Part shown: positions 16,179 through 24,329 of the stretch, one piece after another
Layout of the letters: each line of letters begins with the position of its first letter
How positions within the stretch are numbered: position 1 is the first letter of the stretch
Assembly: GCA_947624645.1 (NCBI GenBank)
Contig: CANQLG010000024.1
Coordinates: 1 to 32,097 of the forward strand
Reading direction: 5' to 3'
Origin: Candidatus Gastranaerophilales bacterium
GTDB taxonomy: Bacteria > Cyanobacteriota > Vampirovibrionia > Gastranaerophilales > Gastranaerophilaceae
DNA length: 32,097 nucleotides
Position numbers and translations under genes: made by a program
The notes under the pieces: model-generated
Told to the model about the DNA's origin: nothing
The model's input: the letters and a program-made list of their open reading frames with translations, nothing else
The model's database searches: none

Positions 16179-17408
16179 ATGGCTGATGTATTAGAAATTG
16201 CAATTAATGCTAAAGCTGCTTCAAAAGAAGCGTTGACTCTTTCTGAAAATATAAAAAATCTTGCTTTAACAAAACTTGCGGAACAAATTGAAAAAAATTC
16301 CGATAAAATTTTCAGCGCAAATAAATTAGATTTACAACAGGCAAATAATCTTCCAATTTCTATGTATAACAGGCTTAAACTTGATGAAAATAAGCTTAGA
16401 GATATGATACAGGGAATAAAAGACATCTCTTTGCTTGATAATCCCATAAATAAAATTATCTGGCAGAAACAAATAGCCCAAGGAATTGTTTTAAAAAAAG
16501 TTTCTTGCCCGATAGGTGTTATTGCGGTAATTTTTGAATCAAGACCCGATGTAATTACACAAATAACTTCTTTAGCGCTTAAATCTTCAAATGCAGTTAT
16601 ACTAAAGGGCGGTTCAGAAGCATTAAATACAAATCAAACCATTTTTAATATTATTATTGATACATTTAATTCCATTGAAAATTTTCCTAAAAATATGGTA
16701 AATTTGCTTTATTCACGAGATGATATTCAAAAATTATTAAATGCGGATGAATACATTGATTTAATAATTCCCAGAGGCTCAAACTCTTTAGTTAAATATA
16801 TAAAATCAAACACTAAAATTCCCGTATTAGGACATGCTGATGGTGTCTGCCATATATATGTTGATGAATTCGCAGATTTAAAAAAAGCTGTTGATATTAT
16901 TATTGATTCAAAATGTCAATATCCTGCCGCTTGTAATTCTGTTGAAACTGTCTTGATACATAAATCATTAAAAGATTTTTTTAAACCTGAATTGGAAAAA
17001 GTTTTGAAAGATAATTGTGTAAGCGTTATTACCAATCCTGAAACTTGGAAAAAAGAATATAGTGATAAAATATTATCCGTAAAAATTGTTGATAATCTTC
17101 AAGAAGCAATCAACCATATAAATAACTACGGCTCGGGACATACCGATTGTATAATAACTGAAAACAGTGATAATGCGGAAAAATTTATGACCTACGTTGA
17201 TTCTGCCGGAGTATATCAAAATATATCAACAAGATTTGCAGACGGATTCAGATACGGATTTGGTGCGGAAGTAGGTATTTCGACAAATAAAACACATGCA
17301 AGAGGTCCTGTCGGGCTTGAGGGATTGACTATATATAAATATAAATTGTACGGTAACGGTGATATAGTTGATGATTTTATAAAGGGTAATCGTAAATTTC
17401 TTAAATAA
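16179..17408 (+). CDS. proA: Gamma-glutamyl phosphate reductase
   Basis: Second step of proline synthesis: NADPH reduction of gamma-glutamyl phosphate to glutamate semialdehyde. 409 residues, aldehyde-dehydrogenase fold. Visible: VIFESRPDVITQI, LKGGSEA, IPRGSNSLV, the catalytic-cysteine segment QYPAACNSVETVL, and the signature GAEVGISTNKTHARGPVGL. AGGAG (16165-16169) overlaps the proB stop and is 9 nt before the ATG. A hairpin terminator begins right at its stop codon. It works with ProB, often as a complex that protects the labile intermediate. Near certain. Confidence 0.97.
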   Translation: MADVLEIAINAKAASKEALTLSENIKNLALTKLAEQIEKNSDKIFSANKLDLQQANNLPISMYNRLKLDENKLRDMIQGIKDISLLDNPINKIIWQKQIAQGIVLKKVSCPIGVIAVIFESRPDVITQITSLALKSSNAVILKGGSEALNTNQTIFNIIIDTFNSIENFPKNMVNLLYSRDDIQKLLNADEYIDLIIPRGSNSLVKYIKSNTKIPVLGHADGVCHIYVDEFADLKKAVDIIIDSKCQYPAACNSVETVLIHKSLKDFFKPELEKVLKDNCVSVITNPETWKKEYSDKILSVKIVDNLQEAINHINNYGSGHTDCIITENSDNAEKFMTYVDSAGVYQNISTRFADGFRYGFGAEVGISTNKTHARGPVGLEGLTIYKYKLYGNGDIVDDFIKGNRKFLK

Positions 17409-17438
17409 AAAAGAAGACGCCATAAGCATCTTCTTTTT
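17408..17438. terminator. Bidirectional intrinsic terminator
   Basis: Arms AAAAAGAAGA (17408-17417) and TCTTCTTTTT (17429-17438) pair over 10 bp, with two further inner G-C pairs after a mismatch. A/T tracts at both ends let it serve proA on the plus strand and the 677-residue gene on the minus strand. Confidence 0.8.
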
Positions 17439-17452
17439 ATATTTATGTAACT

Positions 17453-19486
17453 TTAAGATTTTTTTGGACGGTTAACCGAAATTAAACCCTGTTTATAGAA
17501 TCTTTCAACTATTTTATCATCAACTTTTTTTGCTTTAGGAACAACCATAACTTGACCTTTAATATCATATTTTGATTCAATAGTTTCTTTTTGTTTTGGA
17601 GTTGAAGCAACTAAACCTGTTTCTGTGTTAATAGAATCAAGTACGTGTTTTCTTTCAAAATCTTCTAAGGGAAAATCTCCGTTTGCAATTTGCATGGTTG
17701 TATGATAAAGCTGATTTAATGTTCCGCAATCAGCCCAAGGCTCTGAGGTAGGGACGGCATATATTTTTTGACCTTTTAATATATGCTTTGCAAGTCCGAT
17801 TATTTCTCTTGGAATTATGACTATATCACGCTGTTCATTTTTCTTCTTCTTAGCGTTAATAGCATTTGTAATGAACATATTAATTTCATCAGCATCATCT
17901 TTTTGTGTTAATGCCATCAAAATAGGAACATAAGTACCTGACCAGTCTTTTGGTTCTTTACCTTTTGTCGTCGGAAGGTATTTTTCTATAATTGATAATG
18001 CTTTAAAGGCTTCTTTTGATACCGAGAATTGGAATGTGTTAGTTAAACATTTACCGTCTTTTTCATAACCGTCGGGAATTTCTTTCGGTTTTTCGGCAAA
18101 TTCAAGAATTTCATTATCCTTACCCAATTTCATAATTCCAAAATTACCTTTTGCTGTTTCGGAATCAACTTCTTTTGCAATCATAACAATTGCAGCATTA
18201 CCGCTATTCATAATTTCGGTCATTTTCTTTGTTGCATTAGTCATTCTTGACATAGAATCGTTAGGGAATAATGTTAAGCTTTTTCTACCTGTGCGTTCCA
18301 TCATATTATATAAATCAACAGTGAAACCGCCATTACCCTTGTTTACACCCGAGGCATTTAAATAGAATTTGATATTATCGCCTATTTTTATTTTACCTTT
18401 AGAACAATCCAACAAACCTGCATTATGCAGTGATATAAAGGTTGTTTCCATCGGAGTTAAACCTGTTGCGGTTCTAAATACACCTTTTGTAGATTGAGCG
18501 CCGTCTTGCTTGTTGTGAAATATACCGTCAGAAGATGCATTAGTGTATTCCGCTCTGGAACCGAAACCGCCTGCCAGCATAGTTAACTGAGTATTTTTTG
18601 CATCAGGTGCTGCTACAAACTGATCAAGTATAATTTCATCATTATTTACTTTATCTATAAAAGTTTTGATACTGTCAATTATCTCCGGAACAAAACGACC
18701 GTCTTCCATACCAATAACAATTTCAGTACCTTCTCCGATTGAGGGCATATGTTCTCTGATTTTTACATCCTGAGGCTGCGGAGTAAAAGGTACAAATGTG
18801 TTAGAGTCCTGAACAGTTTCAACATCTAACTTCGCATTTTTCTTATCTGATTTTTTATGAAAAGCTCCGGCATTTGTTAGTAAGACATTATTACCATCTT
18901 CTACTACTGCCATTAATTTACCTTTAGTATTTAATACATAAGCTTTTTCATCTGATTTATCACCTTGGGTAATTTGTATATTTTGTGTCAAAGGTAATCT
19001 TTGATCCGGATTATCGTTTATTTTTCTTGGAATTCTTACTGACATTTCATATAATAAACCGTTAGTTGTTCTTTTAAGCTGAGTCCTTGCTTCTGTTACG
19101 GTACCTTTATCTTTATTGGAATCAACTTCTACATTTGTTTTAACAGCATCACCGATTTTGGGTAATTCTTTACCGTATCTGTCTATTAATCTTGTTACAT
19201 CAACTTTTGAACCTACTTTTTCTCCTTTTTTCCCTTTTGATAAATCTTGGCAAGTGACCATTGATGTATTTAATTCGTCAAGTACACTTGTTAAACTTTG
19301 CCCAAAACTTATTGATTTAGCCAAATTAATACCATTATAAGCCTGATAGGCATTAACTAAGCTTGTTGCCGTATAATTTGTTGATATCGGACTTGTTGTA
19401 AATGTTTGTGCAGTCTTTTTTTGTACAGGCTGCATGATGTTTCTTTGTCGGCCAGTTATTCTCCCTGTCTCTATTTTCTGAATCAT
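17453..19486 (-). CDS. Large nucleotidyltransferase-like protein, lineage-specific
   Basis: 677 residues. Residues 1-65 are Thr/Ser/Asn-rich and end in a short hydrophobic motif (SISFGQS, 58-64). Residues ~80-290 form a domain of no known family with beta-rich, Lys-rich sequence. From ~300 it follows the sugar-nucleotidyltransferase plan: LAGGFGSRAEY (304-314), GVFRTATGLTPMETTF, FAEKPKEI and PWADCGTLNQLY, which correspond to the nucleotide loop, the EKP motif and the W-DxG motif. The usual lysine after the glycine loop is not clearly placed. AAGGA precedes the ATG by 6 nt. Its C-terminal half resembles the 466-residue protein on the other side of proBA. Fold likely, reaction unknown. Confidence 0.72.
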   Translation of the reverse strand: MIQKIETGRITGRQRNIMQPVQKKTAQTFTTSPISTNYTATSLVNAYQAYNGINLAKSISFGQSLTSVLDELNTSMVTCQDLSKGKKGEKVGSKVDVTRLIDRYGKELPKIGDAVKTNVEVDSNKDKGTVTEARTQLKRTTNGLLYEMSVRIPRKINDNPDQRLPLTQNIQITQGDKSDEKAYVLNTKGKLMAVVEDGNNVLLTNAGAFHKKSDKKNAKLDVETVQDSNTFVPFTPQPQDVKIREHMPSIGEGTEIVIGMEDGRFVPEIIDSIKTFIDKVNNDEIILDQFVAAPDAKNTQLTMLAGGFGSRAEYTNASSDGIFHNKQDGAQSTKGVFRTATGLTPMETTFISLHNAGLLDCSKGKIKIGDNIKFYLNASGVNKGNGGFTVDLYNMMERTGRKSLTLFPNDSMSRMTNATKKMTEIMNSGNAAIVMIAKEVDSETAKGNFGIMKLGKDNEILEFAEKPKEIPDGYEKDGKCLTNTFQFSVSKEAFKALSIIEKYLPTTKGKEPKDWSGTYVPILMALTQKDDADEINMFITNAINAKKKKNEQRDIVIIPREIIGLAKHILKGQKIYAVPTSEPWADCGTLNQLYHTTMQIANGDFPLEDFERKHVLDSINTETGLVASTPKQKETIESKYDIKGQVMVVPKAKKVDDKIVERFYKQGLISVNRPKKS

Positions 19487-19565
19487 ATCTATCCTTTCAT
19501 CAATGCAGAAACTACCATCCGTTTATTTTAAAACTCCTAAAAAATTTTTTTGTTACTAAATTATA

Positions 19566-19604
19566 AAAAAAGCTATTAAAATTTTTAATTTTAATAGCTT
19601 TTTT
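19566..19604. terminator. Bidirectional intrinsic terminator with 18-bp perfect stem
   Basis: Arms 19566-19583 and 19587-19604 are perfectly complementary over 18 bp, with core AGCTATTAAAATT, a TTT loop, and A6/T6 tracts at the base. It follows the minus-strand WG-repeat gene (stop at 19625) and insulates it from the 677-residue gene downstream. Confidence 0.85.
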
Positions 19605-19624
19605 CACAAAATTGTTTATTTATA

Positions 19625-20821
19625 TTATATTATGTCTGATAGACTTTTAAATATTTCATTCGGTTTATGTAAATCCATTAAAGTAAAACCTGTTCTTTTA
19701 TATTTATATTCAGAACCGTCTTTAACAATTTTACCGATAACTTTATCTTTTATCCTTATATCCCAAATTTTATCTGCAAATCTTGAATATTTATATTTTT
19801 TTCTGTTCCAATAAACATTGATTATATTATCCTGTATAAAAGCAATTTCTCTGCCTTCAATATCATAAGCATAAATCTTATTACCGGTAGTACCTATAAT
19901 TATCGGTGTTGTAAAATATTTTGACGGAGTATCAATATCAATCTTATCAAAAATCATAGGTACAATTTGAACACCGTATGCATCAGTCAAACCGATTTTC
20001 TCGTCTTTCTTGATAACCAAAAATTCATAGTCTCCATAGGTAATTTCTGTTGTTGTCGGAAGTATTTCATCTTTAGTAACTTCAGTTAAACCTTCTGCAA
20101 CATTTTTTTCAATAGATGCTACTTTAACTCTTTTATTGTATTCTGCTTGTTTGATTTTTTCTACTTCAGTTTTTTGTGCAACTATATAATCTGATATCTC
20201 GGGTTTGAGGTTTTGTATAAAATTATCGTATTCACTTTTATCATAGCTAATCTGATATAAATTATTTTCTGATATTTCTTTACCATCAGCTGTAAAAAAT
20301 TTGTATTTATCATTATATTTTGCTTTAATTAGTTTATTATTATCCTGTTTAATAATATTTATCTGGTCGAATTCAGCAGGTATAATTACATCTGCTTTTG
20401 TGCTTAAAAGTCCAAATTTATCTGATTTTTTGAACTTTATGTAATCATCAAAAACAGATAAATCTTGAAATTGAGTAATAATTTTTGTATCTGTTACCAA
20501 ATCTACAAAGCCTATATTGCCGTTAATTTTTATTTTAAATAATGTTGGTATATTTTCATCAAATAATTCTATTTCATCAAGAATAGGTTTTACTATATAA
20601 CCGGATGTTGCTTTATTATATAATGCGTATTTTTCGCCTTCTTTTACTATTTGAACATCACCTGATTCATATACAACATTAAACGGTTGTTGCGTTAAAA
20701 CATCTTGTTGTTTTACGGTATCTTGTTTAACTTTTTGGGATTGAGTTTCTTGCGCAAATGTATTATTTGCAGTCAAAAATAATCCTATTACAAATAGTGA
20801 AATAATTAGGTTCTTTTTCAT
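19625..20821 (-). CDS. Secreted WG-repeat protein
   Basis: 398 residues. A signal peptide (residues ~5-23, ending TFA-QE) is followed by a Gln/Lys/Val-rich linker and a beta-rich domain with WG-type repeats, in which the core is x-GhhD/L...hhPxhFD. Examples are NGNIGFVDL, DKFGLLSTKADVIIPAEFD and EKIGLTDAYGVQIVPMIFD. WG repeats are thought to be protein-binding propeller-like units. The protein is probably periplasmic or exported. AAGGAG is about 5 nt before the ATG, 14 nt after the stop of the TOPRIM gene, so the two are likely one transcript. The repeat family is fairly sure; the partner is unknown. Confidence 0.8.
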   Translation of the reverse strand: MKKNLIISLFVIGLFLTANNTFAQETQSQKVKQDTVKQQDVLTQQPFNVVYESGDVQIVKEGEKYALYNKATSGYIVKPILDEIELFDENIPTLFKIKINGNIGFVDLVTDTKIITQFQDLSVFDDYIKFKKSDKFGLLSTKADVIIPAEFDQINIIKQDNNKLIKAKYNDKYKFFTADGKEISENNLYQISYDKSEYDNFIQNLKPEISDYIVAQKTEVEKIKQAEYNKRVKVASIEKNVAEGLTEVTKDEILPTTTEITYGDYEFLVIKKDEKIGLTDAYGVQIVPMIFDKIDIDTPSKYFTTPIIIGTTGNKIYAYDIEGREIAFIQDNIINVYWNRKKYKYSRFADKIWDIRIKDKVIGKIVKDGSEYKYKRTGFTLMDLHKPNEIFKSLSDII

Positions 20822-20835
20822 ATTTTCTCCTTAAA

Positions 20836-21828
20836 CTAATCTTTTATTATATTATACACAATTTTTTTAATTTCCAAAGTAATATCTGTATTATATTTAA
20901 CATTTTTTGCAATAATTTTAGCGAAATTAGACTTTTTAAACTCGCCAAGCTTTCTAATTTTATAAAAATGCTCAATATTATCACACATTTTGGGATATAA
21001 TTTCAAATCTGATTTTAAAATCGGTGTTGCTGGTATATATTCTTTATTTAGGGCACGTTTTATTAGATTTAATGAAAGAATATCTTCAAATTCTCCTTTT
21101 TCAATTATTATTTCAGAATCTTTATTTAATAAATTGTTTTTTAAATCGTTAAAGATTTCTTTTGCATCCGAATCAAACAGTAATATTGCTGGAATTTTTA
21201 ATTTATTTTTGTATTGCATATATAAAGATGGACTCTTGCTCTTGCCGCCTGCTCCAAGTATATATATTCCTTCTTGATTAAAATTACAGTTCAATTGTTC
21301 GGCAAATACCGGAAGTAAAATTTCTTCCGTAATTCCTTCTACTATTAACAATTTTCTTATCGGAAATTTTAAGGAAAATTTCTTTCTTAATATATCATAG
21401 TTAAATGCTGTCTTATCTGCTTTTATTAAAAATTTTAAATTATATGGGGCACTATCGTAGTTAATAATATCTAATATTGGCGAAATAATTAAATCAGTGT
21501 TAATTAATACTTTTGTTCTTGCTTCAGTATTTTTAAAAGATGCGTTTACAAGAAATTTAATTAAATTTATTTTGTTTTTATCTCTTTTAACAATATTAAA
21601 ATGATGCTTTACGGATTCATTCCATATTGTTTTTACAATTTTTGAAATTGTATAAGCATCAAGCGCTTCAATTTCTTGTTTTGAATATTTCGGAGAAATT
21701 AAATGTTTAAATATTATATTATAGAAGACCCTTGGGAAAACATCTTCGGGCAATTTAAATCTTGATAATCTGTCAAGATTAATAATTAATTCATCAACGC
21801 TAAGCAGTTTATATTTCAATAAACTCAA
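20836..21828 (-). CDS. Stand-alone OLD-type TOPRIM domain protein
   Basis: 330 residues. Residues 1-155 are a helical region without a recognised family and lack Walker motifs. Residues ~158-260 form a TOPRIM domain of the OLD nuclease type: LLIVEGITEEILLPVFA with E164, GIYILGAGGKS, then ILLFDSDAKE with D219 and D221. OLD proteins normally carry an N-terminal ABC ATPase; here it is absent. Activity as a metal-dependent nuclease is possible but unproven. The start is TTG at 21828, chosen because AGGGAG lies 6 nt upstream and no ATG occurs near. The gene begins only 17 bp after the ycf23 terminator and precedes the WG-repeat gene by 14 nt. Confidence 0.75.
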   Translation of the reverse strand: MSLLKYKLLSVDELIINLDRLSRFKLPEDVFPRVFYNIIFKHLISPKYSKQEIEALDAYTISKIVKTIWNESVKHHFNIVKRDKNKINLIKFLVNASFKNTEARTKVLINTDLIISPILDIINYDSAPYNLKFLIKADKTAFNYDILRKKFSLKFPIRKLLIVEGITEEILLPVFAEQLNCNFNQEGIYILGAGGKSKSPSLYMQYKNKLKIPAILLFDSDAKEIFNDLKNNLLNKDSEIIIEKGEFEDILSLNLIKRALNKEYIPATPILKSDLKLYPKMCDNIEHFYKIRKLGEFKKSNFAKIIAKNVKYNTDITLEIKKIVYNIIKD

Positions 21829-21840
21829 TTAATACTCCCT

Positions 21841-21872
21841 AAAAATAAAGGAGCGAACTAATCGCTCCTTTA
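21841..21872 (-). terminator. Intrinsic terminator after ycf23
   Basis: 11-bp perfect stem (21846-21856 with 21862-21872, core GGAGCGA/TCGCTCC) and a 5-nt loop, followed on the minus strand by TTTTT (21845-21841). The next bases are the ribosome site of the TOPRIM gene, so expression of that gene must come from readthrough or a promoter inside ycf23. Confidence 0.85.
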
Positions 21873-21884
21873 ATATTAAAATAA

Positions 21885-22643
21885 TTATGCATTTATAAAA
21901 TCTTTATGAGAAGCTTTGTTAACTGACTCAACAAGAGATTTAACAACAGCAATCATAGCGATTGTAGAGTTTAATTTGTTAACACAAGAACCAACGCCGA
22001 TAGCACTTGCACCGGAAGCAATTGCTAAGGGAGCTGTCGTTGTGGTAATACCTGAAGCAGTCATAACAGGTATTGAAACATTTCTAACTAATTCGATAGT
22101 ATTTGATATAGAAACTTCCGCTGTTTCTAATAAACCTCTTGCCCCGTTATGAGAAGCTGAAACAGTAGCAGCACCTTCTGTTTGGATAAGATTAATACCC
22201 ATTTCTTCAAGTTTTGAAGCTAAGGAAATTTGTTCCGCTATATTAATATGCCCCGGCACTGTTACACATATAAATGTTTCTTTACCGTGTAATAAATACA
22301 AAGTTTCGTTAACTATATTTAAAACTTCATTTGCACTAACTCTTTGACCTTTTTTATAAAGAGCATCAAAGTTGCCAACTTCAATAGCATCAGCACCAAG
22401 TTCAACTGCTTTAGCTAATTCTGACGGAACTATTGATGAAACAAATACGGGTAAAGTTGTCATTTCTTTTACCATTGAAATGATTTTTTCATCAAAACAT
22501 ATATCCACTGCACTTGCTCCGCCGATTTGAGCTGCATTTACAACGTTTTTAATAATTTCCGTATTATAATTATCAATGCCTGCAATAATTTTTACAGCTT
22601 TTTTCTCTTCTAAATCTTTTCTGAATGAATTAATTCTTGTCAT
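21885..22643 (-). CDS. ycf23: Ycf23/DUF561 family TIM-barrel protein
   Basis: 252 residues matching the Ycf23 family of cyanobacteria and plastids. Conserved blocks are KIIAGIDNYNTEII, AAQIGGASAVDIC, LPVFVSSIVPSELAKAVELG, ADAIEVGNFDALYKKG, VTVPGHI, INLIQTEGA, and a phosphate-loop-like C-terminal part ASGITTTTAPLAIASGASAIG. The repeating beta-alpha pattern indicates an aldolase-type TIM barrel, possibly binding a phosphorylated ligand; the reaction has not been established for the family as far as I know. GGAGG lies 4 nt before the ATG. It is a single gene between two terminators. Family call strong, function unknown. Confidence 0.88.
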   Translation of the reverse strand: MTRINSFRKDLEEKKAVKIIAGIDNYNTEIIKNVVNAAQIGGASAVDICFDEKIISMVKEMTTLPVFVSSIVPSELAKAVELGADAIEVGNFDALYKKGQRVSANEVLNIVNETLYLLHGKETFICVTVPGHINIAEQISLASKLEEMGINLIQTEGAATVSASHNGARGLLETAEVSISNTIELVRNVSIPVMTASGITTTTAPLAIASGASAIGVGSCVNKLNSTIAMIAVVKSLVESVNKASHKDFINA

Positions 22644-22696
22644 GTTTCCTCCGTTTATTAAATAATTACGAGTGTTATTATATCATAAGATAATAA

Positions 22697-22732
22697 AAAT
22701 AAAACAGACCTTAAACAAGGTCTGTTTTATTT
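22697..22732. terminator. Bidirectional intrinsic terminator with 16-bp perfect stem
   Basis: Arms 22697-22712 and 22717-22732 (core AAAACAGACCTT/AAGGTCTGTTTT) pair perfectly around an AAAC loop, with A/T tracts at the base. It follows the minus-strand 169-residue gene (stop at 22748) and precedes ycf23. Confidence 0.85.
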
Positions 22733-22747
22733 ATGCAAAAATATTGA

Positions 22748-23257
22748 TTATTTGTTGTTATTTAAACCTGTATATCTTAAATCAATTTCAGATTGCTTTT
22801 GTGTAGCATTTAATGATGCAGTCCAAAGGTTAACAACTAAAGCACCTGCGGCAACAACAAATGCTAAAGCTTTATTTGGTATTTTTTTAATTACTTTATC
22901 TGTTCCTTTTACGGCACGATTTCTTATGGCGTTAATTGCAGCGCCTCCTGTATAAACAATAGACCCTCCAATAGCACCTGCTGCTATACCTTTTGCTCCA
23001 CCTTTAACATAAGCACCTGAAGTTGCAAAGAATTTTTTAATACCGGCAATAAATCCTTTAAATGAACGAATTATTCCTTTTTTTTCTTTCTTTTCAGGTT
23101 TATTATTTGAAATTTCTAATGTGTCACTTTTAACTGCTGATGAAGGAATAGAATCTTCGACCTTGACAACAGGGTTTGAAGCAACTTGTTGACTGGGCTG
23201 CATATTAACTGTTGGTGTATTAAAATTTTGTTGAATTCCATCGAATATATTAGACAT
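22748..23257 (-). CDS. Hypothetical membrane protein
   Basis: 169 residues, no recognised family. Residues 1-55 are polar, Asn/Gln/Ser/Pro-rich and probably disordered. A Lys-rich stretch (KPEKKEKKGIIRSFKG) follows. Two Gly/Ala-rich hydrophobic segments (about 85-110 and 129-148) could be membrane spans separated by a basic loop. The composition suggests a small anchored protein with a cytoplasmic or periplasmic tail. Start ATG at 23257 with GGGG about 6 nt upstream. It is a single gene, closed by a strong terminator. Confidence 0.7.
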   Translation of the reverse strand: MSNIFDGIQQNFNTPTVNMQPSQQVASNPVVKVEDSIPSSAVKSDTLEISNNKPEKKEKKGIIRSFKGFIAGIKKFFATSGAYVKGGAKGIAAGAIGGSIVYTGGAAINAIRNRAVKGTDKVIKKIPNKALAFVVAAGALVVNLWTASLNATQKQSEIDLRYTGLNNNK

Positions 23258-23327
23258 ATATACCCCACTTTTCTTCTAAATATTTAAAACAGGTAAATAT
23301 AATTTTTTGTCTTTTTTGCAAGAAATA

Positions 23328-24041
23328 TTAATTTTTATTAACTAAATTTAGCATTTCTTTAACAGCATTGTCAAGCCCTGTAAATAAAGCTCTTGAAATA
23401 ATACTGTGACCGATATTCAGTTCATTAATACCCTGAATTTCAAGCATTCTTTTAACATTTTGATAATTTAGCCCATGGCCTGCATTGACATTTAAATCTA
23501 ATAAGTGAGCCAAAGATGACGCTTGTTTTAATTTATTAAATTCGCTATTTTCATTGTTTGTACCAAACGCTCTTGAGTATGCCCCTGTGTGAAGTTCAAT
23601 ATATTTAACACCTATATCTGCCGCGGCACTAACTTGGGCTTTATCAGGATCAATAAATAAGCTTACATTAATTCCTGCATCAATTAAGGGTTCAACAAAA
23701 TTTCTCATATTTTCAATATTTGATGCAACATTAAGTCCGCCTTCCGTTGTTATTTCCTGCCTATTTTCAGGAACTATGCAACAACAATCGGGTAATAATT
23801 CGAGTGCAATTTTTTTCATTTCATAAGTTGCAGCCATCTCCATATTTAATCTGAATCCTTCAGCTTTTAATGCAAAAATATCCACATCACTAATATGACG
23901 TCTATCTTCTCTTAGATGTGCGGTTATACCGTTTGCTCCCGATTCAATACATATTTTAGCTGCTTCGATGATATTTGGAGATTCTTCTCCTCTTGCATTT
24001 CTTAATGTAGCAACATGATCAATATTTACACCTAATAACAT
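23328..24041 (-). CDS. pdxJ: Pyridoxine 5'-phosphate synthase
   Basis: Condenses 3-amino-2-oxopropyl phosphate with 1-deoxy-xylulose 5-phosphate to give pyridoxine 5'-phosphate (DXP-dependent vitamin B6 route). 237 residues against about 240 usual. Visible: LGVNIDHVATLRNARG at the start, ITAHLREDRRHI with catalytic residues, EMAATYEM, the conserved CIVPENRQEITTEGGL, FIDPD, IELHTGAY, and NAGHGLNY plus NIGHSII near the C terminus. GGAG lies 6 nt before the ATG. It is transcribed alone, divergent from tRNA-Asn. Near certain. Confidence 0.97.
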   Translation of the reverse strand: MLLGVNIDHVATLRNARGEESPNIIEAAKICIESGANGITAHLREDRRHISDVDIFALKAEGFRLNMEMAATYEMKKIALELLPDCCCIVPENRQEITTEGGLNVASNIENMRNFVEPLIDAGINVSLFIDPDKAQVSAAADIGVKYIELHTGAYSRAFGTNNENSEFNKLKQASSLAHLLDLNVNAGHGLNYQNVKRMLEIQGINELNIGHSIISRALFTGLDNAVKEMLNLVNKN

Positions 24042-24085
24042 TTTATTCTCCGTTCTTTTATAATTATATACTTAAAAATTAACTA

Positions 24086-24113
24086 TTTACAATATTAAAT
24101 TAAATGATAATAT
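24086..24113 (+). promoter_or_regulatory. Candidate tRNA-Asn promoter
   Basis: TTTACA (24086-24091), a 16-bp spacer and TAATAT (24108-24113) predict a start near 24120, five bases before the tRNA. In such A/T-rich DNA this is a modest match. Confidence 0.35.
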
Positions 24114-24124
24114 ATAAATATTAT

Positions 24125-24196
<72 letters not shown>

Positions 24197-24259
24197 TTTA
24201 TTATTATTAATTTTTTATTTTGTAAATTACTGCAAGCAAATTATTTAAAAAATTTTGTA

Positions 24260-24268
24260 TGCTATAAT
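24260..24268 (+). promoter_or_regulatory. Extended -10 promoter for the NifX-like gene
   Basis: TGCTATAAT is a perfect extended -10 (TGn followed by TATAAT at 24263-24268). The -35 is weak, as is common with extended -10 promoters. The predicted leader is about 55 nt, and AAGGAG lies about 10 nt before the ATG at 24330. Confidence 0.5.
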
Positions 24269-24329
24269 GTGCATAGTAAGCTTTTTAATAAAAGTTTTAT
24301 AATAATAAACTAAAAGGAGATAAATTAAT

